A DNA stretch of 13,457 nucleotides from Chloroflexota bacterium (GTDB lineage Bacteria; Chloroflexota; Ktedonobacteria; Ktedonobacterales; Ktedonobacteraceae), in contig DAHVFL010000067.1 of assembly GCA_027316975.1 (NCBI GenBank), forward strand, positions 1 to 13,457, written 5' to 3'. Below are positions 6,891 through 13,237 of the stretch, piece after piece (positions within the stretch are counted from its first letter, which is position 1; every line of letters starts with the position of its first letter). The notes below the pieces were generated by a model. That model made no database searches, was not told where the DNA came from, and worked only from the letters and a program-made list of their open reading frames with translations. The position numbers and the translations under genes are program-made.

Positions 6891-6917
6891 GTGATAACTA
6901 TTGGGCTTCCTGTACGT

Positions 6918-6923
6918 TATAAT
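6918..6923 (+). promoter_or_regulatory. Consensus -10 box without a clear -35
   Basis: TATAAT is perfect and lies 225 bases upstream of the kinase ATG. The position 17 bases further upstream reads TAACTA (6895-6900), a poor -35. If active, transcription would start near 6930 and run into the terminator at 7080-7125. Confidence 0.4.
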
Positions 6924-6929
6924 ACATAG

Positions 6930-7125
6930 GCCTGGGATGGAAGGCGGGATGTTCGTGGGCAAGCATATCCACCTCGACGAGCAAGCTTGTAGCGTACATC
7001 TGGTAATCGCGCAACCTTTTCCCCATGGGGTTTGCGCGCGCGCCTCCTGGAGCTTCGCGATGCTCCATGCATACGCGTGGTAAGGGGAGGACGAGCTGGC
7101 ACCCCGTCCTCTCCTTACTTTTTTT
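6930..7125 (+). ncRNA. Candidate structured RNA or attenuated 5' leader
   Basis: Between a consensus -10 box and a strong intrinsic terminator lies about 195 nt with consecutive hairpins. GATGT..CG..GCAAGC (6949-6964) pairs with GCTTGT..CG..ACATC (6985-7000), with small internal loops. GCGCAACC (7009-7016) pairs with GGTTTGCGC (7029-7037). TGGAGC (7048-7053) pairs with GCTCCA (7062-7067). The terminator follows. This is the layout of a small RNA, or of a leader that attenuates the kinase gene starting 23 bases later. It fits no riboswitch or 6S consensus that I can recognise. A 44-48 codon frame (ATG 6937 or 6949 to TAA 7083) overlaps but looks unlike a real protein. The pairings were found by eye only. 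Confidence 0.35.
7080..7125 (+). terminator. Strong intrinsic terminator directly upstream of the histidine kinase
   Basis: Arms 7080-7093 and 7105-7118 form 14 consecutive pairs with one G-T, loop 11 nt, followed by seven T residues (7119-7125). This is the best intrinsic terminator in the window. It lies only 22 bases before the kinase ATG, with no protein-coding gene of good quality immediately upstream. It therefore ends either a small RNA or an attenuated leader transcript. Confidence 0.85.
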
Positions 7126-7147
7126 GTTGACAACCAGAAGGGTTGGT

Positions 7148-9742
7148 ATGCGATTTACTGTTCGGTCTCTGGGTGGAAAATTAATCGCCGGCGCTGCTTT
7201 GACGCTTTTGCTTTGTTTGCTGTTCTTCTCGGCGGCATCATGGTATGTTCTTAAAATATTTTACGAGCACGAAGCAAAAAAGGATGCGACAACGCACCTG
7301 GCGCTGGTGCAACGTGCCTTCCAGACCCAGACCGCGCTTCTGACCTCCGAACTCTCTTCGATAACAAACAATCGTGCGTTGGTTATCGCGCTTTCGCAGC
7401 CCGATTTACCATCATCCAGCGCGCAAATCATCAATGCATTTGCATCGACGCTTACTCCCCCGCACCGCTTTTCAGGCATTGCCTACATCTCTAAATCGAA
7501 AAGCGACACCCTTGTTGAACCCCTGGGTAATATCAATGCCGACAATACTCTCTCTCAAGGTGTCAGGTCTCTGGCTGATGCTAGCTTGCTGGGAAAAACT
7601 GCTACTCTAATCATGCCGTCACCCGACGCGAAAGCGAGATCACCGTGGAATATTGGCTTCTCTGTGCCGGTATTCCAGACTGGAACCACAACCATCGTGG
7701 GTGCGCTGGTCGGATTGCAGCCCATCGATTATAATTTTGCCTTCGCACTTTTGGGTGTGAGCCGTAATCCAGAGCTGGATGTGGTTTTATGCGAAGCGCA
7801 ACAAATAGAAGGCTCGACCCTCCACAACATCACGCTTGATCGCCGGCTGATCTGGGATGGTATTTGCCAGCCTGGTACTACGAATATGATCGATGCAAAT
7901 CAACAGTATCTGACGAAATCCGCAATGGTTAGCTCTACTGGCGCGCTGGTCAATTCTCCAGGGCTGGTCATCGTAGATATTGAGCCGCTGTATAGTCTTT
8001 CCACGCATACCGAACGCGCCATCGAAATCCTGGTCTTCCTGGGCGTCTTTATGATAACCCTTGGCGTTATCATCTACACCCTCATTGCCCGCACGTTCTT
8101 CATCGGCCCCATTCGTCGTTTGCAGTCGAGTCTAGCCTCGCTGGTGACAGGAAGCAGCGAGCTGCCAGCGCCATATGTCACACTGGACGAGTTGAGCACG
8201 TTGACCCGCTCGTTCGACCTCCTTTCGGAATCATTAAACACGCAGGAAAATGAGAGCCAGGTGATTACCAGCCGCATGACCGACCTGCTCGCTATGAGCG
8301 ATATCTTGATCTCCACACTGAATCTGGAAGACCTGCTGAAAGAAATTGTGTCGCGCCTGGGTAAGATCATGCAGGCAAAAAGGGTCTCGCTTTTGCTGTA
8401 TGGGCGCGAAATGCCTTCTCCCTGGGCTGTTGCGCACTGGTCAGATATGCAGCAATCCAGCGGACGCCTGCCCGCCGCGGGTCCAGCCACCCCGGACACG
8501 GTAACGGTTCACGCCGACCCTGCCGGTGACATCACCATGACGGCCACCACCAAGCTATCGGCCATTCCCACCAGTGGTGTGCGCGCCGCTACCTCCTCGA
8601 ATGGAAGCGGAAAACGACGAGCCATACGCGCGCCCAAATTGACGCCGCCGCCGCAGCCAAACGGTTTGCGCCACCCGCGCATTCCACGCCCGGCCCTGCG
8701 CGATCTCGATATGTTACTGGCGCGCATGGTGATGCAGAAGCAGAAAATCGCCTATGGCGAGGATGTCAACGCCATCTATCGCGAACGCGGGGAGACCTGG
8801 GCGCGCCTGGCGTTGGAAGCGGGCCATCAGTCTGTGGTTGCCGTGCCTTTGTTTCTCCAGGACAGGGCCATTGGGGCGGTAATGCTCTATGACGACAGCC
8901 CGCGACAGGTCAGCGGCCCCGACACGTTCTTACTAAGCACAGCAGCTATCCAGGCGGCCATGGCGATACAAAACGCGCTGCTTTTCGTCGAAGTCAAAGA
9001 TAAAAATGCCGCCCTCGAGCGCGTCAACCACCTGAAATCGCAATTCCTGGCAACGGTGACACATGAATTACGTACTCCTTTGCACAGTATTATCAGTTAT
9101 GGTTCGTTAATCTTAGAAGGATACCTTGATGGCGATCTGTCCGAAGAGCAGCAAGAGCACATTCAATTTATGGTGCGCCGCGCCGAAGACCTATCGCGCC
9201 TGGTCGATGACATGCTTGATCTATCCAAGATAGAAGCAGACCGGCTGGAAGTCAAAGTTGAACCGCTCGACCTCGAAGAAAGCCTGCACGATGTGCTGGG
9301 CGAACTCCGGCAAATAGCAGGCAATAAGGGGCTGGCCCTGACGCTCGAGATGGAGGAAGACCTGCCTATGGCCCTGGCCGACAGCCACCGCATTCGCCAG
9401 GTATTGGTGAACCTGGCCTCCAATGCCCTCAAATTCACGGAAAAGGGCGGTGTGACGATTCGCTGCTCCTTGTTGGAGCGTTACGACATGCTGCGCATCT
9501 CTGTCAGCGATTCGGGGATAGGGATTTCGCCTGCCGCCCTCGACTATATCTTTGAGGCATTTCGCCAGGCCGATGGCAGCACGACGCGCCGCTTTGGCGG
9601 AACGGGCCTGGGCCTGACCATCGCCCGCAAGTTGATCGAATTACAGGGCGGCGAGGTGGCCGTAGAAAGCATCGTCGGACAGGGTTCAACCTTCTCTTTC
9701 ACGCTGCCAGTTGCCGCGCCCGCCAGAGTGCGCGCCAGTTAA
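7148..9742 (+). CDS. Membrane-bound hybrid-sensing histidine kinase (HAMP-GAF-HisKA-HATPase)
   Basis: An 864-residue sensor kinase that autophosphorylates on a histidine and passes the phosphate to a response regulator. Transmembrane helices at about 11-35 and 291-316 enclose a 255-residue extracytoplasmic sensor, possibly Cache-like. A HAMP linker follows (about 317-370), then a GAF domain from about 378 to 612. HisKA carries THELRTPL with phosphoacceptor His639. The ATPase domain has the N-box around Asn755/Asn759, DSGIGIS (788-794) and GGTGLGL (817-823), all intact. Oddly, a Pro/Arg/Ala-rich insert (about 421-535) splits the GAF domain. I chose ATG 7148 because AGAAGGG (7136-7142) fits and because the signal-anchor starts there; the open frame further upstream crosses the terminator. 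The receiver gene follows 32 bases later and is the likely partner. The signal is unknown. Confidence 0.94.
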   Translation: MRFTVRSLGGKLIAGAALTLLLCLLFFSAASWYVLKIFYEHEAKKDATTHLALVQRAFQTQTALLTSELSSITNNRALVIALSQPDLPSSSAQIINAFASTLTPPHRFSGIAYISKSKSDTLVEPLGNINADNTLSQGVRSLADASLLGKTATLIMPSPDAKARSPWNIGFSVPVFQTGTTTIVGALVGLQPIDYNFAFALLGVSRNPELDVVLCEAQQIEGSTLHNITLDRRLIWDGICQPGTTNMIDANQQYLTKSAMVSSTGALVNSPGLVIVDIEPLYSLSTHTERAIEILVFLGVFMITLGVIIYTLIARTFFIGPIRRLQSSLASLVTGSSELPAPYVTLDELSTLTRSFDLLSESLNTQENESQVITSRMTDLLAMSDILISTLNLEDLLKEIVSRLGKIMQAKRVSLLLYGREMPSPWAVAHWSDMQQSSGRLPAAGPATPDTVTVHADPAGDITMTATTKLSAIPTSGVRAATSSNGSGKRRAIRAPKLTPPPQPNGLRHPRIPRPALRDLDMLLARMVMQKQKIAYGEDVNAIYRERGETWARLALEAGHQSVVAVPLFLQDRAIGAVMLYDDSPRQVSGPDTFLLSTAAIQAAMAIQNALLFVEVKDKNAALERVNHLKSQFLATVTHELRTPLHSIISYGSLILEGYLDGDLSEEQQEHIQFMVRRAEDLSRLVDDMLDLSKIEADRLEVKVEPLDLEESLHDVLGELRQIAGNKGLALTLEMEEDLPMALADSHRIRQVLVNLASNALKFTEKGGVTIRCSLLERYDMLRISVSDSGIGISPAALDYIFEAFRQADGSTTRRFGGTGLGLTIARKLIELQGGEVAVESIVGQGSTFSFTLPVAAPARVRAS

Positions 9743-9774
9743 ACACGACACTCATCACAGAAGAGGCAATGCCA

Positions 9775-10188
9775 ATGAATTTACCCGGTACATCTCATGC
9801 GCGTCAGGGGACGCAGTCGCCCACCATTCTCATCGTTGAAAATGAAGTGTCCAACCGCATCTTGATCGAGCGCGTCTTATCTACACGCGGCTATCGCTGC
9901 CTCCTGGCATCGAACGGACAAGAAGCCTTAAACATGCTCGACCGCGAACACGTCGATCTGATCCTGACCGATCTTTCGATGCCTGTGCTGGATGGCTTTC
10001 GCGCCACGCAATTGATTCGCGCCCGTCCTGGTATGGCAAATATCCCCATCGTAGCAGTTACCGCCTACGCGCTGAACGACGAAAGCGAGGCAGCCATGCA
10101 AAACGGGTGCAATGAGTATCTCACCAAGCCATTCAAGCCGCGCCAGCTTTTAGAAGTGGTTGATCGCCTGCTGCCCCGGCCACAGTAA
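9775..10188 (+). CDS. Stand-alone CheY-like response regulator receiver
   Basis: A 137-residue single receiver domain that likely accepts phosphate from the kinase encoded just upstream. The phosphoacceptor is Asp66 in LTDLSMP; Thr96 and Lys118 (TKPF) complete the active site. The acidic pocket reads Glu22-Asn23-Glu24 where most receivers have two consecutive acidic residues, so magnesium binding may be altered. There is no DNA-binding or enzymatic output domain, so it acts through protein contacts or as a phosphorelay step, as Spo0F- and DivK-like proteins do. GAAGAGG (9760-9766) favours ATG 9775 (eight bases) over the in-frame ATG 9769 (two bases). It is 32 bases from the kinase stop and surely co-transcribed. 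Confidence 0.93.
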   Translation: MNLPGTSHARQGTQSPTILIVENEVSNRILIERVLSTRGYRCLLASNGQEALNMLDREHVDLILTDLSMPVLDGFRATQLIRARPGMANIPIVAVTAYALNDESEAAMQNGCNEYLTKPFKPRQLLEVVDRLLPRPQ

Positions 10189-10303
10189 AAGTCATACAGT
10201 GCGCAAAAATTGTAGCACATTGATTGAAAATTTGTTATGATGTACATATCAATGTGTGATACCCGTGACCCCGGCATGATCGCGAGCATCTCCCCTTATT
10301 CTC

Positions 10304-10323
10304 ATGATGTTTGACAACCGAAT
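10304..10323 (+). repeat. Dispersed repeat, copy 2 (short)
   Basis: These 20 bases match the 3' part of the repeat at 62-90 (complement) exactly from ATGATG onward and include TTTGACAACCGAAT. The upstream nine bases of the full repeat are not conserved here. Confidence 0.7.
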
Positions 10324-10340
10324 TAAATAATGCGCATTGC

Positions 10341-10369
10341 CCCGTCCTGATGATCTTTGACAACCGAAT
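10341..10369 (+). repeat. Dispersed repeat, copy 3
   Basis: This 29-nt copy differs from the one at 62-90 (complement) at two positions, both G/C exchanges. It lies 17 bases after copy 2, giving a partial tandem pair in the same orientation. Confidence 0.75.
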
Positions 10370-10376
10370 ACGGTGC

Positions 10377-10470
10377 TGTCATCCCTTCACTGCGTTCAGG
10401 GCAGGCTCTGAGCGCAGCGAAGGATCTGCCTGACCGGGCGCAGAGATCCTTCGCTGCGCTCAGGATGACA
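10377..10470. repeat. Three-armed variant of the GAAGGATCT palindrome
   Basis: CTGAGCGCAGCGAAGGATCT (10408-10427) pairs perfectly with 10444-10463, and TGTCATCC (10377-10384) with GGATGACA (10463-10470). Between the two left parts is an extra segment, 10384-10399, a two-mismatch copy of the right arm. The same family as 6274-6356, but rearranged. It lies between the receiver gene and the convergent membrane-protein gene and may help end both transcripts. Confidence 0.75.
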
Positions 10471-10475
10471 AAACC

Positions 10476-11624
10476 TTAATGCAACCTGAACGCCAGAATA
10501 CCGATCACATAATACGGGAAAGTCAGCACATACATCTGACAGACCCACAACACGGCCTTGTTTCGTGTATACAGGCCATGAAAGAGCATAGCCAGCACAA
10601 TGCCCGTCGAAAGTCGACCAGATGAGACCAGCTCTACATACGAAAGAGGCGACATGAATATAACCAGCACAAGGTTAAAGAGCCAGATCAGCCATGAGGC
10701 ATGTTGCCAGCGATGGTGCAGAGCCTCTTTCACCAGCAGGAACAGGCTCAATACAGTAGGAATAAGCATGGAAATGATGAGAATTTGCAAACGGTACGGG
10801 TTGTTAGAGAAGTAAAAAAGCCCCTGAAACGGGAGAAGTTGAAAGGCTGGACCGGTCGGAATACCTTTCACATGAAATAAGGCAGCCACCAGAATATACC
10901 ACGCTGCCGCCGGAGCAATGGATAGCAGCACCAGGCGCAGCGCGTCCCGCCAGCGCTTCTGGTAAAGAGCGACAAGCAGGTACCCCACAGGAAAAAGAAC
11001 GGCAGTCTCGCGTGAGAGAACCGCCAGCCCCATGATGAGCGCGGCGACAGTAGGACGTTTGCGCATCATCAGGAACAATCCCAGGCAGACCAGGAAATAA
11101 GTAAACGGCTCGGTCGTATCAAAAATAAGGGCCGTAGCCTGACCAAAGTAGAGACCAAAAGCGAGGCTGTACCAGGGAGACAGTTTCTGCTGTATGAGCA
11201 TCCGCGCCACCAGTTCAGTGCCAAGCACAATCGCGAGGAAGTTGACCAGCCACAATACGAAAGGTATGAGGCTCGCCTGTCCCAGCGTCATAGCCCATAC
11301 CAGCATAGGATAAACAATGCGCTGGTAGCGATAAGCGGGTCGATCGAGAAACTGAGCGGCGTGGAGCGGGTCATGCGCGATCTGGTAAAAGAATTGCCCA
11401 TCATAGCCAGGAGCCGCTGCCGGTATATGCAGCACAAATCTTGGCCCAATATGCACATAATAGAGAAAAGTATGTCCGAAAATATGCATATCCAGGCCGA
11501 CAAAAAGCAAGTAGAGGCAGGCAACCACCAATGCCGGGCGCACAAGCATAAAAAGAGGATGGCGAGCCTGATCTTCGTCAGCAGGAATATCATCAGCCAG
11601 CGCAGTGGCCCCACTAGTATTCAT
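10476..11624 (-). CDS. Polytopic membrane protein, glycosyltransferase-C-like
   Basis: A 382-residue integral membrane protein with about nine or ten hydrophobic segments (for example around 28-50, 107-140, 150-186, 192-222, 228-251, 278-300, 309-328 and 357-379). An early loop carries YDGQFFYQIAHDP (74-86), followed by RYQRIVYP (99-106). This pattern is typical of bacterial membrane proteins with a GT-C-type architecture (the AZOBR_p60025-like group), which may transfer sugars from lipid-linked donors. Arg205-Glu206 after the fifth segment also fits. No substrate or partner can be assigned, and no cell-wall genes are adjacent. Start ATG 11624 has no close ribosome site; the nearest purine run is GGAAAGGG about 15 bases upstream. 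A strong promoter precedes it. Confidence 0.72.
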   Translation of the reverse strand: MNTSGATALADDIPADEDQARHPLFMLVRPALVVACLYLLFVGLDMHIFGHTFLYYVHIGPRFVLHIPAAAPGYDGQFFYQIAHDPLHAAQFLDRPAYRYQRIVYPMLVWAMTLGQASLIPFVLWLVNFLAIVLGTELVARMLIQQKLSPWYSLAFGLYFGQATALIFDTTEPFTYFLVCLGLFLMMRKRPTVAALIMGLAVLSRETAVLFPVGYLLVALYQKRWRDALRLVLLSIAPAAAWYILVAALFHVKGIPTGPAFQLLPFQGLFYFSNNPYRLQILIISMLIPTVLSLFLLVKEALHHRWQHASWLIWLFNLVLVIFMSPLSYVELVSSGRLSTGIVLAMLFHGLYTRNKAVLWVCQMYVLTFPYYVIGILAFRLH

Positions 11625-11653
11625 GAATTTAAATGCGAACCCTTTCCAGGGCG

Positions 11654-11682
11654 ATTATACTATGACTTACCACAATAGACAA
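11654..11682 (-). promoter_or_regulatory. Promoter of the membrane-protein gene
   Basis: On the minus strand TTGTCT (11677-11682) and TATAAT (11654-11659) are 17 bases apart, about 30 bases upstream of the ATG. The inserted IS ends 28 bases upstream of the -35, so the core promoter survived insertion while its natural upstream sequence was displaced. Confidence 0.8.
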
Positions 11683-11699
11683 CTTACGTTGACCAGGGC

Positions 11700-11710
11700 G
11701 GGGGCAAGCC
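11700..11710. repeat. Target site duplication, left copy
   Basis: GGGGGCAAGCC abuts the left inverted end of the IS and is identical to 13131-13141. An 11-bp duplication is within the range known for the IS4 family. Confidence 0.88.
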
Positions 11711-13130
11711 CTTTCAGGTATAGGTTTTTCAGCGCACTCAAGCAGCCGTGCGCGCCCGTGCTTTGGCGCGGCGTCTCTGCGCTCGTTTGCGCTCGCGCTC
11801 CCGCAGATGAGCGGGTCGGGGCGGTCTGCCAGGAGCCGCGATGGTCTGCGGCCATGCCTCCGGCATCAGCCTGCCGCACGGCAAGACCTCAGCCGTGAAC
11901 AGCGCCGCCACGGTCCTCAAGCGTCCGCGCACAACGCAACTCAAGCGACGTGGCGGCGGCTGGTGGGCGGGCCGCGTGCGGCGACGCCGAGCCACATGCG
12001 TGTGGGGCAGATTGGCACCGGGATCGAGCTGCTCGTGTTCCTGCTCTGCCTGGCACCCCAGGCTGACCATCCAGAGCTGAGCCACTGCCATCGCTAACCA
12101 GAGTCGCTCTACCCGCCCGGCGTCCTGCATCTTGCTGTGGTGCCAGCCCCACAAGCCGCGTTTGAAGTCTTTGTAGCCGGTTTCCGTCCAGCTGCGCATG
12201 CCGTACCAACTTACCTGGGCTTGTTCTGGCGCCAGATCGGTGAGCACTACCCAGGGATGCTCGTAGCCGACCTCCCACTGCATCAGCAGGGTACACTTCA
12301 GGCGGCTGCCTTTGCCGGCAAAACACTCCACCTGGCCTTGCCAGCTGCTTCCCGGCACCCCAACCCAGCGGCTGATCCAGTCAAAGGCTTCCTCTCCTTC
12401 CGCTCGTGCCTTGACAGCCACATTGATGCGCAGGAACGGATGCCAGCCACAAGCGCAGATGGCCCGGAATAACCAGCGCGCATACAGTCCGCGATCGGCC
12501 ATCACCAGCACCTGCCAGTCCGCGGGCATGCCGCTTTTCAGGTGCGTGAGCAAGCCCTCCCAATGGGGGCGCCAGGAGCCTTTCTCATGGGCACCCAGCA
12601 CTTTCCAGGCCACCGGAATGGCACAGCTGCGAATGACGACGTTGATCGACAAAATCGTCCAGCGGTCCCCAAGGGTGGTGGCATCCAGCACCAGCACCAT
12701 CTGCCGCTTCCCCGGCTCCCACAGCCTCACAATCCAACTGAGCAAGGGTGCAAAGCAGCCTGTCACCTCCCAGTCCCGTCGCTTTTTCCCGCTTGTGTGT
12801 TTGGCATCCAGATACCACTCGCGCAAGCGCTGAAACACAGCTTGTTCCTGCTGGTTCAGCACCAGTGCCAGCAGAGCACTGATTTGTGTGATCCCGGCGG
12901 CTCCGACCAGCGCAATCCCCGCGCTCCAGAGCGCCAGTCCCTCTCGTTGCGGTTTGCTTACATGAGCAAAGGCGGTTGACACCTGCTGTGTCCACTGCGA
13001 TAATCGATCTAGGCAAGACATGGGCCTTCTCCTTCTTGTGATGAGTCTCGTGAGTTTTTCTCATCATAGCAGGTGGCGGCCTCTTGCCGCTCCTTTTCCC
13101 CTTTCTTTCCTAAAAACCTATACTTGTAAG
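11711..13130 (-). mobile_element. Complete IS4-family insertion sequence (1420 bp)
   Basis: The element starts CTTTCAGGTATAGGTTTTT (11711-11729) and, on the complement, ends CTTACAAGTATAGGTTTTT (13112-13130): 19-bp inverted ends with two mismatches. It is bordered by identical 11-bp target copies. A single transposase gene fills it, read on the minus strand. Intact ends, exact duplication and a full-length transposase suggest a recent and possibly still active insertion. Confidence 0.92.
11738..13021 (-). CDS. IS4-family DDE transposase
   Basis: A 427-residue transposase that cuts and joins the IS ends. The catalytic triad is visible: Asp113 in LDATTLG, Asp176 in VMADRG, and Glu280. The third is set in a textbook YREK motif, Tyr273-x2-Arg276-x3-Glu280-x6-Lys287, the mark of the IS4 family. 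A beta-strand-rich insertion domain lies between the second Asp and the Glu, as in Tn5 and IS4 enzymes. The C-terminus is strongly basic (about 344-425). Start ATG 13021 has AAGGAG on the complement (13029-13034), seven bases upstream; the stop lies 27 bases from the IS end. No frameshift or internal stop is seen. GC content is higher than in flanking genes, in line with transfer. Confidence 0.95.
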   Translation of the reverse strand: MSCLDRLSQWTQQVSTAFAHVSKPQREGLALWSAGIALVGAAGITQISALLALVLNQQEQAVFQRLREWYLDAKHTSGKKRRDWEVTGCFAPLLSWIVRLWEPGKRQMVLVLDATTLGDRWTILSINVVIRSCAIPVAWKVLGAHEKGSWRPHWEGLLTHLKSGMPADWQVLVMADRGLYARWLFRAICACGWHPFLRINVAVKARAEGEEAFDWISRWVGVPGSSWQGQVECFAGKGSRLKCTLLMQWEVGYEHPWVVLTDLAPEQAQVSWYGMRSWTETGYKDFKRGLWGWHHSKMQDAGRVERLWLAMAVAQLWMVSLGCQAEQEHEQLDPGANLPHTHVARRRRTRPAHQPPPRRLSCVVRGRLRTVAALFTAEVLPCGRLMPEAWPQTIAAPGRPPRPAHLRERERKRAQRRRAKARARTAA

Positions 13131-13141
13131 GGGGGCAAGCC
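13131..13141. repeat. Target site duplication, right copy
   Basis: GGGGGCAAGCC immediately follows the right end of the IS and matches the left copy exactly. Confidence 0.88.
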
Positions 13142-13237
13142 CCGCCCGTACCCTGTACGGGAGAGGACAACCACTTCGTAGTAGGGTACGGGCGGGGCTT
13201 GCCCCCGCCCTGGCTCGTGTGAAAAAGAGAATACATT

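Larger units (their letters stand above)
10189..10475. other. Repeat-bearing gap after the receiver gene
   Basis: No gene is visible. CACATTGAT (10216-10224) faces ATCAATGTG (10248-10256) across 23 bases and may end the kinase/receiver transcript, though no T-run follows. Two copies of the TTTGACAACCGAAT repeat and a three-armed palindromic repeat follow. Confidence 0.5.
11693..13213. repeat. Perfect 31-bp-arm palindrome split by the IS
   Basis: Removing the IS and one target copy joins 11693-11710 to 13142-13154. The resulting 31-nt left arm is the exact reverse complement of 13183-13213, with a 28-nt loop (13155-13182). The arm begins CCAGGGCGGGGGCAAGCC. Even as the DNA stands, 13131-13154 pairs perfectly with 13183-13206. 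The outer bases resemble the hairpins at 1644-1685 and 6394-6418, so it probably belongs to a dispersed hairpin family. Confidence 0.85.

Noticed and set aside
6901..7083. 60-codon frame from TTG 6901 (or ATG 6937/6949)
   Set aside because: Composition is not protein-like, ribosome sites are weak, and the stop codon lies inside the terminator stem. RNA structure explains the stretch better.
6930..7125. 6S RNA or a known riboswitch
   Set aside because: The two ends do not pair to form the long closing stem of 6S RNA, and no conserved core of the TPP, FMN, cobalamin, SAM or c-di-GMP classes was found.
7127..7155. Promoter for the kinase after the terminator (TTGACA at 7127-7132)
   Set aside because: The -35 is perfect, but 17 bases later there is only GCGATT, already inside the gene, so no usable -10 exists.
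10304..10369. CRISPR array from the paired TTTGACAACCGAAT repeats
   Set aside because: Only two adjacent copies of unequal length, a 17-bp spacing and no cas genes; a dispersed repeat fits better.
11738..12060. Frameshift in the C-terminal third of the transposase
   Set aside because: The basic, Arg-rich sequence looked frame-shifted at first, but ARRRR, LSCVVRGRL and MPEAWP follow the normal C-terminal pattern of related IS4 transposases, so the frame appears intact.
11807..12479. Long open frames on the + strand inside the IS
   Set aside because: They are antisense shadows of the GC-rich transposase gene and resemble no known protein.
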